Below are positions 20,588 to 33,700 of a stretch of 64,000 nucleotides of DNA, piece after piece. A program made the translations under genes and the position numbers. Origin of the DNA: Cladorhizidae sp. MBARI D1340-BT2. Taxonomy: Eukaryota; Porifera; Demospongiae; Poecilosclerida; Cladorhizidae. A model generated the notes under the pieces. That model searched no databases, was not told the DNA's origin, and was given only the letters and a program-made list of their open reading frames with translations. Position 1 is the first letter of the stretch, and every line of letters starts with the position of its first letter. The stretch is from contig JAQNBH010000010.1 of the NCBI GenBank assembly GCA_028752905.1, forward strand, positions 10,097,993 to 10,161,992, in the 5' to 3' direction.

Positions 20588-21247
20588 CTACTGACGACCG
20601 GCCTGCTCGTTTCCCGACCAGGAACAAGGATCCCGGCATTGCCGAGCTAACTTGCCATACTTTCGATGATAAAAGCAGAGATTGTCCTGAGAAGCGATCG
20701 GATTCTTAGACTTTGGCACTGAAAACGGACGACGTTGAATTGCACTGGCACTGGCTCCCATGTCCCTGGCTGCCCATAAGGAGTCCGCCCTTTTGGCCAG
20801 CTTCCGGTGGTCATCTATGTTAGTGTCCACCAACTGGACTCTGATGTCCTCAGGCAACCGCTCCAGAAAGAGCTGGTCGAAAAGTAAACATGGGGGGTGG
20901 TCTCCCAGGAGGGCTAGCATCTCATCCATAAGTGCGGAGGGTTTGGAATCTCCCAGAGGCCGAAAGTGGAGGAGGCGGGAAGCACGCTCACGTGAGCTGA
21001 GGCCGAAAGTGTCCAGCAAACGTTCCTTCAAAGCATCGTACTTGTGCACAGGAGGAGGTTGGCTGATGAGATCAAGCAGCCGCGCTGCTGTGTCTTGGTC
21101 CAATGCCGAGAGGACGTGGTAATACTTAGTCTCGTCGACCGTAATATTTCTCAAATTAAACTGAGCCTCTGTCTGAGCAAACCAAACTCGAGGCTGAGAC
21201 GTCCAGAAAAGTGGCAGTTTGAGGGCAACTGCGTTCTCCACTGCCAT
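20588..21247 (-). CDS. gag: Gag protein of the compact Gypsy element
   Basis: A 219-residue frame starting MAVENAVALKLPLFW close to the 5' LTR. It has the helical Gag pattern of this lineage: WFAQTEAQFNLRNIT, then TKYYHVLSALDQDTAARLLD, then LFLERLPEDIRVQLVD. It ends with a modified zinc knuckle, CFYHRKYGKLARQCRDPCSW, in which His follows the first Cys by three residues. This form is common in compact invertebrate Gypsy elements. No internal stop was seen. Confidence 0.88.
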   Translation of the reverse strand: MAVENAVALKLPLFWTSQPRVWFAQTEAQFNLRNITVDETKYYHVLSALDQDTAARLLDLISQPPPVHKYDALKERLLDTFGLSSRERASRLLHFRPLGDSKPSALMDEMLALLGDHPPCLLFDQLFLERLPEDIRVQLVDTNIDDHRKLAKRADSLWAARDMGASASAIQRRPFSVPKSKNPIASQDNLCFYHRKYGKLARQCRDPCSWSGNEQAGRQ

Positions 21248-21272
21248 AATGTCGGCCCCAAAAAACGTTTTT

Positions 21273-21290
21273 GGGTGTCGGGGTCACCAA
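21273..21290 (-). other. Primer-binding site of the compact Gypsy element
   Basis: On the minus strand, directly inside the 5' LTR, the sequence is TTGGTGACCCCGACACCC. TGG lies one base inside the border, as expected for a tRNA primer. The exact tRNA was not determined. Confidence 0.75.
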
Positions 21291-21425
21291 TGAAGCGATT
21301 ACTAAAAGAGAATAGCAACTTTCTTTTCTACTCCACGAGAACAGCACAACATATCTGACAAGTAATACCCAGTCGGTAAAGATCGACAAAACGCAAACAT
21401 ATAGGTTCGAAATATGTCCCCTACA
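21291..21425 (-). repeat. 5' LTR of the compact Gypsy element (135 bp)
   Basis: It matches 17305-17439 at every position I compared. On the plus strand it starts TGAAGCGATTAC and ends TCCCCTACA, followed by the GTAC duplication. Confidence 0.92.
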
Positions 21426-21429
21426 GTAC
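21426..21429. repeat. Target-site duplication, right copy (GTAC)
   Basis: The second copy of GTAC, directly after the LTR. Confidence 0.88.
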
Positions 21430-23230
21430 TCAACATGCAATCTACATATCTGATGAAAAACTGTGTTCTGGGCTATCATAAAATCATAAACATTCACACA
21501 AAAAAAGAAAAGAAGCTGTTTCTTTATCGTAGCACCCAACCATTTCACGAGCAAGCAGTAAGCCATGTTGAATTAATATACGTGAAGTATTCCCGATTCG
21601 CGAACACATAATGTGGTGTCGCGTGATTAAACGCAAATGCGCCTACCGTTGCTTGGCAATGCTGCGTTAGCATCTTGCTGCGCGAGTCCATTCGGTATAG
21701 CACTTCTTGTTTCAGGTAAGGAGGAAACAGTGCGACTCTCTTGGTTGTTAGCCTCACATTTATTTTGTGGAGTAGAAAATGTCTGTTTGCCAACTTGATA
21801 ACTATACAATAATTATGTCTACTTATAGAGTTACATAATATATTTCTTGATTAAAGTGTTCCTTATTTTCTTAGTCAAGTGTACAAAATTGAATGGCTAA
21901 ATTGAAAGAGTCAATCTTGGTGGCTGCAGTTCTTCTCAAACTTATTTATCGTAAGAATCAAGCTTGTGTTTCTGATTGTCTCAGCTAGTACTTTATGAAT
22001 TATGGCATGTGAGTTTGGTTGTTGGTTGCTAAGCAAAAATATGGTGACTTTTAGATACAATACCTATGTCAGAGTATTACAATCTCTGCAATGTCTAATG
22101 CCAAGTCATGTTAATTGGTCATGCTACTTCTGAGGGATATTTGCTCATTCACTCATTGTATTCAGCAGACATTACTCTGCATAATTATAATTTAACAAGG
22201 CGGTAGTCAAGTATTGCACAGCTCATATAAGTAGTTGCTATCTGTGTAGTTCAGAACCAAGATCAATCCAATTCTCTGGTTCAGCTGATTTATCTGAGAC
22301 ACTTGAACATCCCTCCCTATTGTTGTAGTTTTTTTGGCAAATGACCTTTTGGAAAGACAAAGATTGTTCACCACACTTGTCAGACTGCATGTTACAAATA
22401 GTTGGAGCAGCTCCATTTTGATGCCGCAAGTGATAAAGCTTATTGTTTTTGTTTTTTATGTCTGGAGTTTAAAATCGTGTCTCAGGAAGTTAGCACACAG
22501 ATAGCATGTTTGCGGTATTGTACTCTCTATCACTAATTCAATAACATTTAAAAAAATTAAATTTATTAATTTTTTGGTTGATGTGGATATTTGTTGGTAT
22601 GGCAACTTGCTTTCATGTAATAATAATAATATGTCATCTGAGAAAGTCATCTGAGAAAGTAATGATTATTAAGAATCTTGGGCGGCAATGTGGTGCTGAG
22701 AGTATTCTTCCACCCCTGTTTGATACTTATTAATAATATTATGACAATTATGGCATCATTATCATTGAAGTGGACATGATAAGTGGTAGAATTTGTTAGG
22801 TGCTACATTAGATGGGATGTGACAGTGGAATGTGCATGCCGTACCAGGTTCAGATTTGTTTCCTGTCATGTGTTACTACACCAATACTATAAGGTATTTA
22901 CCACCATTCTCTGCATAGTAGTGTGGCATAAATAGTAAAGAATGCAATGCATTGTTTTGCAGGCAAAAATGAAGTGGAGAATTAATTTCTTAGCTCTATC
23001 CGCATTTCTTACAATCCATATGGATTGCTCTTTTCTATCATTCCTCTACTTCTGCTTTTTCCATAGTTTCATTAAAAATGTTTCTTGGCGAAATTTGGCA
23101 GAGCATGCACTTACAATAGTCTATATATGTATACTGGAAAATCTTGATTTAGATTCATATCACGCCTGATCTCAATTTGACATGATTAGAGAGTCAACTC
23201 ACTTTTCTCGCTCAAATAATAGGCTTTTTA
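21430..23230. other. No recognisable gene
   Basis: AT-rich sequence with short ORFs. One ORF near 22942-23169 has a hydrophobic start (MKWRINFLALSAFLTIHMD) that resembles a signal peptide. No following coding exon could be tied to it. Confidence 0.4.
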
Positions 23231-23470
23231 GACCACTTAACCACATAAGACACCTGTTCTGGGCCACTTAACCCAGAGCCAGGTTACCAAGCCACCTTGG
23301 CGAATTAGTTACTAAGCCACCTTGGCCACTTACCCAGAGCCACCTTGGCCACTTAACCCAGAGCCAGGTTACCAATCCACAAAACCACTGTTGTACACTA
23401 CGCTATATTGCACCACTTAACACCCATAGCCAGGATACCAAGCCACCTTGCCCACAGAACCACCATGGTG
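23231..23470. repeat. Irregular tandem repeat (CCACTTAACCCAGAGCCAGG)
   Basis: The phrases GCCACTTAACCCAGAGCCAG and GTTACCAAGCCACCTTGG recur several times in varied order over about 240 bp. It looks like a small, degenerate minisatellite. No protein reading is supported. Confidence 0.7.
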
Positions 23471-26400
23471 GTGTATCATATGGTTGGGCTACTTTAACCT
23501 GGCTAATTTTTTCTCTCTCTCTGTGGTATGGTATGCCCTTCATTTCTGCAGCTCACCAAGTGCATTATCGTCACCATTTGTTTCTTCTTAATTTTAATCT
23601 AATATAATCCTGTTTCTTCTGCACATAGACACTTTCCCTCCGTGATCACTGTTAACATATCTGCTGTGGTATACTGGAGGCTTCTCTTTTTGCCTCTCCT
23701 GTGGTGCTTGAGTTTTTAACATCCATCATACTCATTGTGACCACATTATGTTGTTGTTCCTCCCTATCTTTTACTGATATCCAAATAGTGTGTTCTACCC
23801 AGAGGATTTAAGCATATTGGCCTGATATCCGTTCAAAATTGAAGGCATATCAGCCAGTATGCCTTACCATGTACTATTACATTTCAAATTTCATTTTTGT
23901 CAAACAGTAAAATTTCATCTATACATGTTGTGGGCTTGTTTGGTGACTAGTTCTAGCTCCAAAATAGCTCCTGTCTCATGAGTGAGACCTACCAAATTGT
24001 GGAAATCAACAAGGGTATTACTAGTGTAGCTCAAACAAGCACAAGAAGGCTGCCATTGATAAAAATGGAAGTTAAACTTTCACTGGATGTTAGAGTTGGA
24101 GGATGGGCAAGGTGTGGCATGTTTGCTCTGCTGATAACATAATAATGGGCCTAGGATGGTTGCCATTGGCCGAGTGATATGGATCATCTTGCCTCACATG
24201 ACTCTAATAGGGCAGAGCTTAGTGAAGCAAAGCTAGATCACGGTAGGCTTGGAGTGATGGAGTAGTGCCTAGGAAATATTGTAGCTTAGCACTCACTTTC
24301 CACCTAAATAGTCTCCATTTTTCCTTCTCTCGGTGTTTATGGAACCATTTCTTCCAGAATTCTCATTGTAAACAGTATACAACAGTTAATTCACTCATTA
24401 AATATTTCAAGAAAATTATATGAGATTTGCAGGGGGATGCAAACCTTTCCGACATTCCCAGTTTGATGCTTGCTGCACTTCAATTCCTCGCTAGCAGTAC
24501 CAATGGCTGCATTGATGGGGGTCAAGACCTGACAAGCTATCATCAGACCTTTACTGTCTTCCTTTCCCTCAAAGTCATCTTGTCCCTTTGAGTTTTAGGC
24601 TTCAGTATAATTATTTTGTAGAATAATTATGATGTCAATTGTATTATGTATTGCTTGTTGCATGATACTTTACTGATTCATAGCTCTTTTACATGAAACA
24701 ATATTATGTCTAGTCCAGTGTACCTCTTGCAATCTGTAAAGAATACAAGGTAAAAAAAACCCAGACCATCATGGTTTATTACTATGCTCAATGATGACAT
24801 GTCAATATAACTTACAAATATCCAGGGGAGAACACTGGATAGGTAGCCAACAACTGTCCAACATCTCTAGCACATAATTATCTTAGTGTGCTTTAGTAAC
24901 CTTTGGAAAACTGGTACGGTGGTTTTTGCTGACAATTAGAGGCCAGTATTATTGCAGTCAGAAGTACAATATGCGCTTCCGTTGATCTGTGAATTTTTTA
25001 TGTTGTGTATTTTAGTGACAGTAGGAAATTATAAGCATTCAAGAGAAATGCAACCACTGACTTGCAATGTAAGTTTGCCAACACATTAAGATATATTTCA
25101 TCTTCAAATAGTCAGATTCCAAAGGTAAAAGGTGTGAAGAAGTGATTTGTAACTATGCCATGAGGAATACAAGGAATTCTTCCTCCAGAGAAAGACCTAC
25201 CAGCATGGAATGAACAAGCTTAAAAGTGAGCATCACCAGATGTTTGGTTTGATGGCAAACAAGATATCCATGACCCCAAATAGAGGATGGGTAAAAGTGG
25301 AGTGGATAGTAATACTCTGCTATATGGTTACAAAGATTTCGCAGAATTTCTTGCTCAATAGCTGTGTCTGTAATCATGGTGTTTCAATATCAAAAGGTCC
25401 TATCTGTTGTTCATGAAGAAGAAAAGCTTGTTTTGGTTCAGGTGAGAGATTGTAAAACATGGACTCTCCAGATTTGAAAACAAACAGACTATATCATGCA
25501 GATTGAAAGACCAATGTAGGTTCCATGGGTCAGCACCTTTCACTCCATACAAGCTCTCTTGGAGTGTTGTCTCCAAAATGTTTAACAGACAGGCTATTCT
25601 TCTCACTATTCATTGCCTGCATAATACTTAGAAGCTACTGTACCCATTTACCATTTAAGTCAAATGGCTCTGTCAGCTCTGCAGATTACTGGCATCTGTA
25701 GAACTATTCACATAGATAAAAATCTGATATATTTATGTATGTGAAAACCTTGACAAATCTGGATGCCATATCAACAGGATAACCGGCAAAAGTTGCCGGT
25801 TATCCATTAATGGTCGAATGTATTAATGAAGGGATTCTGAAATAGCTGAAGGAAGTGTGAGGTGTCAGCTACGAGTGTAACTGTATGTCGTATTGCATCA
25901 TACCCACTCTAAAGCAGCCTCTGCTGTCAATGTGATTGGACATGATCCAACTGTGGTTTTCTGATAGTACCTGCTTTTTTAGCATCTCTGGTAGGGATAT
26001 CACTGCAAAGTGTTAACAAGAGTGCTGATCTGCAATTTGGCTTCTGCCTCCAACTATTTGTCTTATTTTCAAGTTTGTTTGTGACTTTAGTCTCTGCTTT
26101 TTCCCTCATTAGTAGCCTGCTTCTCTTTGCCCCTGACCAGATTGTGCATGTCTTAATATATGAACTGCTCCTTGATTGCATTTACCAGCTTTTATGGCCT
26201 GTTTTGGTCCACCTTAGCTTTTTGGATCTCTTATGCCAGCCTAGAGTCCAAACCACAGGGTGTGTTATACTTGCCTGCCTTCCATATGGCTAACTGAGCC
26301 TTTGTAAATAAGTATAGCTTAATATAATGTGAAAACCCATAGGTAAAGTTTAACCACCGCCACTGTAAAAGCTACCTCTTAAACTCCGTACGTGTGTTTG

Positions 26401-27587
26401 ATACATACTAGCTACATACAGTTTCAACTGAACAAAGTTTATAGTCTCACCAGCATAACATTACAAATAATAGGGGAGAAAAATATTTGCGTGATCAAAA
26501 TGAAAGATGGAGAAAGTTTATTCGTAGAATTCTAGCTGTGTTTCTTTAGCTATAGAGGACCAATATTCCTCTAGTATTCTTATCAAGTCTTAGAGAAGAG
26601 CCGGAAGTACTGTTAACTTTCTTTTTGAAAATTACATATTATAACACTGTTAATATTCTATTCTCTTATCTAAAATATTCTCTTATCTAAAACTGTGGTT
26701 TTGATAGTTGCTGTACTGTGTGTGATGTCTATTTTGGACTAGGCGGTGAACCCTCCATTCTCAAGCTGTGGCTTGAACCCTCTTTCATGTGTACTTGAGT
26801 AATATATCACACTAACATTCTATTTTTGGTTGTATGTGAATAATCTATTTCTGGAGGTATTTTATCTTGTGCTGAAAGCCGATATAAGTAGGTTTGATTT
26901 TTGTTATAGTGTGCTGTTTTTATTCGATGGAATTGTTGTTGCTAAAACCATTAACTTTCAAAGTTGGGCACTGTTACAATATGATTATAATGGCACAGTG
27001 TCAGTGTTTTCATCAGTGTCACCCTATATTGGGGTGGGGGGAGGGGGGGGGAGTTATTTTATTAAATATTTGCAACAGCCTCTGAGATTTAATATGGCTG
27101 GTAAATATTATTGCACCTTAAAACAAGAAATTGTACTTGTACTTTATAATGCAAATTGTAATTTAATTTCGAGAGTGCAAAACATGCAAAGACTGAGAAA
27201 TGTGCATTTTGCATGCTACCTTGGCCCAATAGAGTCTATGTAAATAAGTGAATTTGTGTCGGCCATAATTGTTATACCTTTGTTCTGTAATGATACCTTT
27301 GATAACATTGACTTGAGGAGTAAAGTAGTAACATTTATATCATGTCACTGTCTTTCTTTGTTGGGATGCACCTTACATTGTCTTTTTCCTCCTCCATGCT
27401 TTGGATTGTGTTTCTGATCGACAGAATTGAAAGTTACTTAACATTAGTTAACACAACAAATTACCATGACTTTCTCAATAATCAATTTGAATCATAGTTG
27501 TCGTGGAATAGCATTAAACTCCAGCTAGTTACATGATAATATGCATGGAGCTATCAACATGCTATAAATGATAGTCAGACAAGAATA
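23471..27587. other. No recognisable gene; flank of the CAP array
   Basis: Four kilobases without a supportable exon. A G-rich run near 27030-27052 could form a quadruplex. At 26590-26617 a stretch with AAGTACTGTTAAC resembles the sequence before the signal-peptide exon of unit A (34316-34341), but the similarity covers under 30 bases. If the first CAP gene has a signal-peptide exon, it should lie in or left of this stretch. I could not find it. Confidence 0.4.
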
Positions 27588-27640
27588 AGAATTATAATTG
27601 CTTTTCCATCTTTTCTGCTAATCATTCATGTTTTTTATAG

Positions 27641-27741
27641 CTATAACTCAAATTGAGAATAATGACATTGCACTGATTTTGAACAAGTTGAACTCGGTGA
27701 GGAGTAATGTAAACCCATCTGCTAGCAACATGAACAAACTG
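27641..27741 (+). CDS. CAP exon 1 (N-terminal helix), unit A
   Basis: 101 bp, acceptor TTTTTTATAG, donor GTGAGT. It completes a split codon and gives 33 residues, ITQIENNDIAL to SNMNKL. The pattern L-N-x-x-R-x-x-V-N-P with S-N-M matches helix 1 of CAP domains. The usual His before N is Leu. Confidence 0.88.
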
Positions 27742-30700
27742 GTGAGTGATATCTATTAAATCATTGTAGTGCAAGCTAGTTTATATTTTTATAGGATGTG
27801 TTTATGAAATTAGGATCAGTATTATAAATATTTGTTAATGCTCTTTATTTCCTATTGAATTGTGTAAACATCAGTTCTATAGTTAATTGTTTTTTAGACA
27901 ATCACTGTGATGTTCTGTTTTAGCATTGAGTGAGAACAATATTGATTATTCACTGTTGTAGTAGCATCAGCACTAAGGCAAAATTGATACTTCACAAAAT
28001 ATTGAGTTACTAATATGACCATCTAATAGTTACCTATAGTTCTCCTTAATTACTTGTTGCTGCCCATGAAAGTATTGCATCAGGGCATTTCTAGCCTTTT
28101 AATTCTTTGATGGTCAATAACACATTCAAGCATCTGCACTAAATCCACATTAGGCATTTATGCAATGTAGCTTCTTTTTATAAGCAAATGGCATATTCCC
28201 TCTTCATATTCCTTTTTAATACGAAATGGGCATAGAATAATTTGCAATACTTACCATCTGTCCCAGATCTCTTGCTTGAATACTTGGACAGGCCTACATG
28301 TGATTACTTTGACAACAACGTCTAGAGCTATCAGGACAAAGGCAATGGATCATATGGGCAGCTGACCCTTCACTTTATATTTGTACCTACCATTATCCCT
28401 GACAGTGGAGCTTCTTTGATCTTCCAGAACAATACCTCTCCTGGACAGCTTTCAGCTCCTCTCTTTATCACAGTTGTCAAGCCACTCCCTCCACTCACTT
28501 CTAGCTCCTCCTACTCCAATTCAATCCTCTAGATTTGTTTGTGACTTCACAGGTTACTCATTTATATAAAGCATTAACATTAACATCAATTATTTATTGA
28601 AGAACTGGCTTTTACAGTTTACTTGTTCAGATCATAATATCCACCTGCATTTGAAGATAAGGTGACAATTATCATAATAGCAGTTGTTCATCATATCTTC
28701 TATTGCTTTCAACGAACTCTCAGTTGACACAATTATACACGACTTTAGCTTCATTAGCTCTTGCCAAACTAACAGCTAGCATTCTATTAGAGTTAGGTAC
28801 CTAGCTGATGGTCATAATTGCCATAAAGAACAAAGTAACTTAGGACTCAAATCTGAGCTTCTAGCAGTTGTTGGCCAGTTGGAAGCCTAGCTTTTAGTTG
28901 ACTACCTACATTGAGACACCTAGCTCATCTTAACTTCTGTGATAGCTCGGCTTAGAAGAGCAGGATGCAACAAGAAAATAATGTTTGTTACCACTCTCAT
29001 CTGGACACTAATTATAATTATGCTGATAGAAGAATGGGTGTGACCCTAATAAGCATTAAGTTGCCAATGAGCTAGATTTGCTTTTCACTGATAAAAATGC
29101 AATACCAACACTAGCTAAAGCTTAGAAGCACCATTGATCTGTTACTCTGTTAGTCACTACCAAGCTAGCAATTTCTTTTCTCTGTATAGCTAAACTATTA
29201 CTAGAATGAAAAAAAAAACTACTAGGAAAATATTTGTCTCTCAGGGTGGTTATCCAGGGAATACACTTGTTTATCTAAAAAAAGGTGCCGCCATCCATCT
29301 CCTCCACCATCTCCCCATGCATCATAACCAGCCTTGCCTATATGGGAACACTGATATAGGCCACATTATGAGTTGGGGCATGGACTGCTTGATAACATGG
29401 AATGCAAGTGAAATGACTTGCCATATTCATGATAATTGTAATAACTACATATAACAATCAGTTGGTTGGTTTATTTATACATCCTTCAGTTGGTTGGGAT
29501 TGATGCCATTACACACATTTAAGATATTGTTGACATTATTTATAGCTTTATTGTAATAGCTTCACTGCAAGGTATATCTTGGAAAATCCTGTCATAATTT
29601 TTGGAAAATGGTAGTTAATGACTAAGCACATGGACAGTAGAACCACTAGTGGTCGGAAGAATATATATTGCCATTCCTGTGTACTATAATGAGTATATCA
29701 AGTATTGATGTATATTATTCAAATGAAGATTATTCTCTGACTCTATTATATTGATAACAGGAAGAAAAATACTTTATCAGAGTCGTGGTTTAGTTTATCT
29801 GAGGAGCTTTCACAGACCTTCATGTCTCATTCCTTAGCTGTAGACTAACTGATCTGTCCTGTTACATGGCTACCAGGTAGTTTGTAGTCATGTAACAGGA
29901 GGCTGTTGGTAGATTGGAGGATGCTCCTTGCCTTGGTCATGGTTGAGTGGTTGCATTCACATCCTTATCTCGTTACTCTCTCGCACTTTCCTTCTGCTCT
30001 GATATTGTTCTCTGGCTAAGATAGAAAAATACATGATAATAATATTATATACAATATTTTTTCATGTTTTTTAATGTTATTTGGTTGTTGTTGTTATTGT
30101 TGTGATGTTTCTCTGTTTAATGTTATAGTCAAACATTAAAAGATGGAGACTTTCTCAAAAACAAAATATATATAAAAATAATTTTTCGTGTTTTTACTTG
30201 TTGGTTGTTGTTGTCCTTGTTGTTATTGTCATATTGTGGGTAAAAAGTTGATATGTCTGGAACTAACTGGTAGGTCAACAGCTTACAACTCTGAATTTCT
30301 ATTGGGGCACCAGTGTTTATGGTCAGAATATTTAATTCTCCACACAAAAATAATTTCTAATAATTTTAAATCCTTTCTGCTATTTCTTTTCCTTAAACTA
30401 TATGCTAGTCAGTACATTTTTGTTGTTGCTGTTCCTATTGCAGTGGTTTTGTTATTGAAGCTAGCCACTTGCTAAGGGTAAGAAACAGCACACTTCATAG
30501 ACTTGGTAGTTGCTGGAGATAACTCCAGAACTATTCATGTTATTCAATTGTATGTCACAGTTGAAGTACATTAATTGCTGTATGGACTTCAGGCACTTTA
30601 CCCAGTCATTGAGTTGAAGGTGACTTCTGTTAACTTTTGGTTTCACATAATTTCTTACTAACTTTACCGATTATGACAGTATAATATACTTCAAGCAGGC

Positions 30701-33700
30701 TGCTTAATTATCACTTGCTGCTAGGCTCAACTATTAAATTGTACCAGATGTGTGTTAAACAAAGCAATTATATAAAGTGCTACCTGCACTCTCTGATAGT
30801 GCTACTAACAGGGAAACTAGTAGAAGATCTACTGCACATTGTGCCATCAATGTGCATATTTTTATGTCTTAAATTTTTTGTATAATTTGCATTGGTTTAT
30901 GGCATCTCCAACCAAGAAGCATGCCAAAGTAGTTAATGTGATTGATTTATTCTCCATATCTTATGCTATGATTGAAGGTATGGAATGAAAAGTTGGCTGC
31001 AGCTGCTCAGTTATTCTCATGGACTTGCCAACTGAATTCTAATCCAGACAGAATTACAAGCTTCAATACAGTGGGAGAAACATGGGGTGCTATTGGCAGT
31101 CCAACTCCTGACTACTCACTAATAATTGATGTGGGTTGGCTTAGTCAAAGGAGTTTGTACAGTTTTGAAACTAACACATGTAATCCAGAGGATGCTTGTG
31201 CCTTTTATACACAGGTAATTTGTTCATATGTATTAGTGCAATTTGATTGAGTTAAGAAGACTTGGTAGAATTGCTCCATTCAAGCAACATTAAACCTTTA
31301 CACTCCAGGATATACTTTTTATTGTTTGAGGGCTTTGGTATCCACATAATGAATTATTAATATTTTTCCCTCAAAAAATAAGGCATCTAACCAACTTTAC
31401 CTTCTCAAGGATAGTGTACATTCATGAACTCAATGCTACAGGTTTGCATTCATGCATTTGCATTGTGTTAAGCAATGGACTCTTCAATCACCTTCCTTTT
31501 TAGAAGTTTTTTCCCCAGATTTTAGCCATAATTTTGATAGCTCTTAAATTAATGCCTTTATGAGAGTTGTATACTTACATATGAGAGCTTGATTTTAGTG
31601 CCACCTCCATTACAGAGTTCCCTCACCAATTTTATTTAAAAAATGCTCCCCATCCTAGAAGTTTATAGCTATATGAATTCCTCCATTCTCACTTCCAGTT
31701 CTTACACTCACAGTTCATTAAGTCTGTTCAAATTAAAATACTACATACACAGGATGAAATTTATTTTCTACATTGATTGTAGAACTGAAATGCCATGATT
31801 AAACATTGGCACATATGTGAAAGCTGATTTCTTCAATTTTTTTTGTCGTATGTAAGCAAACATTTATTGTTCTGTATATATATATATATATCAGGTATAT
31901 AACAATTTTACACTGTGGAAATATAGATGTGCATGACTCAGATATGGGTTGCTGTTGCAATATGTAGCACACTTGGTTTTAGTTATGCTTAATACAAATT
32001 TTATATGATTAAATTATCGATTTCCTCTTTGTTAAGTAACAACATAATTTGAGTTTTTGACATGTCAGCTTTCAGTTCAGGTTCCGTTTTCTGTCCCATG
32101 TACCAGACAGTTAAACATGAAACTCCTGTTGACAAATTATATGCCACTGGATAACCATTGAAATACCTAGCTAAGTCCTGAAGGTAAACACACATTCAGG
32201 TTCCATCTTATACACCCATGAGCATCAGTTTTGTGCTTTTGAAGGTTATTAGTATAGAGTAAAACATCAGTCTCCTGTGCAGAAGAGTTTTTAGAAGATG
32301 AGTTTTAGCCTCATGTAACTATGACTTTTCACTATAAGAAACAACAACAACAATCATAAAGTTTGCACAAGTATGGCTGCACTCCAGAAAAGAATTATGA
32401 AGTTTGTCTAAAGCCAAGGTCTTTTCCTATCCCTCAACTTTGCATGACCTAGACATGTTGAATGTATTCTTATATCCATTCAATCATGTAAGATTGCTGC
32501 AAATATCAGTTTAAGCTGAGATTTATTTATTTGATGAAGGGTATATAGTCATCCACAATTTAAAAAAAAGTTCAACCCGATATAGGGATTAGTTGATACT
32601 TATAATAGTCATATTGATGCCCATTAGCTTGAAAAGTTGATGTCTTGATGACTTCTGCAAGTAACAAATATGACTTGACTAGAATATTGTCAAGTGTCTT
32701 AATACTAGGCATGGCTATAGCATTAGCAAAATACCCAACCTGCACAGATTTGCCTAGATATTTTGGGGGAGTGGTGAATTTAAACATTTAATAATTAGAT
32801 CGTCAAAGTCATTTGTAGTAAGAATACAGTGTGTGTGTGTGTTTGAGTGTGTTTATGGTTTGTGAGTGTATGTGTGCATGTGTGCATGCTTAACAACAAT
32901 TCAGTGCACATTTTTCTACTTGGTTTATTCTGTAGCCATTCTGTAACATGCTAACAAAAAGTACCACAGTTCCATACTTCGATTCGGCATGGGACATTGA
33001 AACATGGAATAATATTTTGAGTATGTGGCTTGAAGGTTGAAAAAATTGGCACCATACTAAAAAATTAACCCTTACCTGACAAATCTGTGACACAATTAAT
33101 TATGTTTGGAGGACAAGTGTTTGGAGGACAAGACTTGCGCATTAGTAGTCATAAGGATGGGCATCATGAAACCATGATGGGCTTCTTCTCTATGAAAGTC
33201 CTTTACCACAGACCATAATTACTAATCAATATGTCCCTGCCCTTTGGTGTATGAGACCTGGCTCCCAAACGTTTCACCTATCAGCTCCAGCAAATAGCTT
33301 TTTCTAACATGAAAATATACAGTATACATTAAAATTTAATATTGTGAATCATGTCTTGGATAGACACTGATGTGGAGACTGAGGTGAGTATAATTTTGAC
33401 TGATACACACACACACACACATATATATGGATATGTGGATAGTAGCATTCAGTAGAAATGTAGTTCAGATGATGTTGTAGAGAACTTGGAGTTATTGGAA
33501 GTTTACTGACTGAGAGAGAGAGGAACAAGTGAATACTTGTATGCAAGAACAAGAAAGAAAAGTGTAATGGATATGATATAGATAATATGTGTACAATGCA
33601 CAGGAGTTATGGGCCCAACTTACCTACAAGACAAGCTTACTAAGCAAAAATGAAAAGCAAAAAAATCATGGCTGTATTATCATCAATAATTTAAGACCCA

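Larger units (their letters stand above)
17305..21425 (-). mobile_element. Compact Ty3/Gypsy LTR retrotransposon
   Basis: A 4.1-kb element on the minus strand with two 135-bp LTRs that look identical to me base for base, and a 4-bp target duplication. The internal order is gag, protease, RT, RNase H, integrase, as in ordinary Ty3/Gypsy. GC content is far higher than the flanks, which marks it as an arrival. At least three frame breaks occur in pol (near 20508, 18740 and 18275). Since the LTRs have not diverged, the breaks arose around or before insertion, or are sequence errors. Confidence 0.93.

Noticed and set aside
23231..23470. A CRISPR-like array
   Set aside because: The repeats are irregular in length and spacing, without unique spacers, in an animal genome.
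33405..33428. AC and AT dinucleotide runs (also near 31877, 32830, 42990 and 52380)
   Set aside because: Ordinary microsatellites in introns of the CAP units. They add nothing functional.
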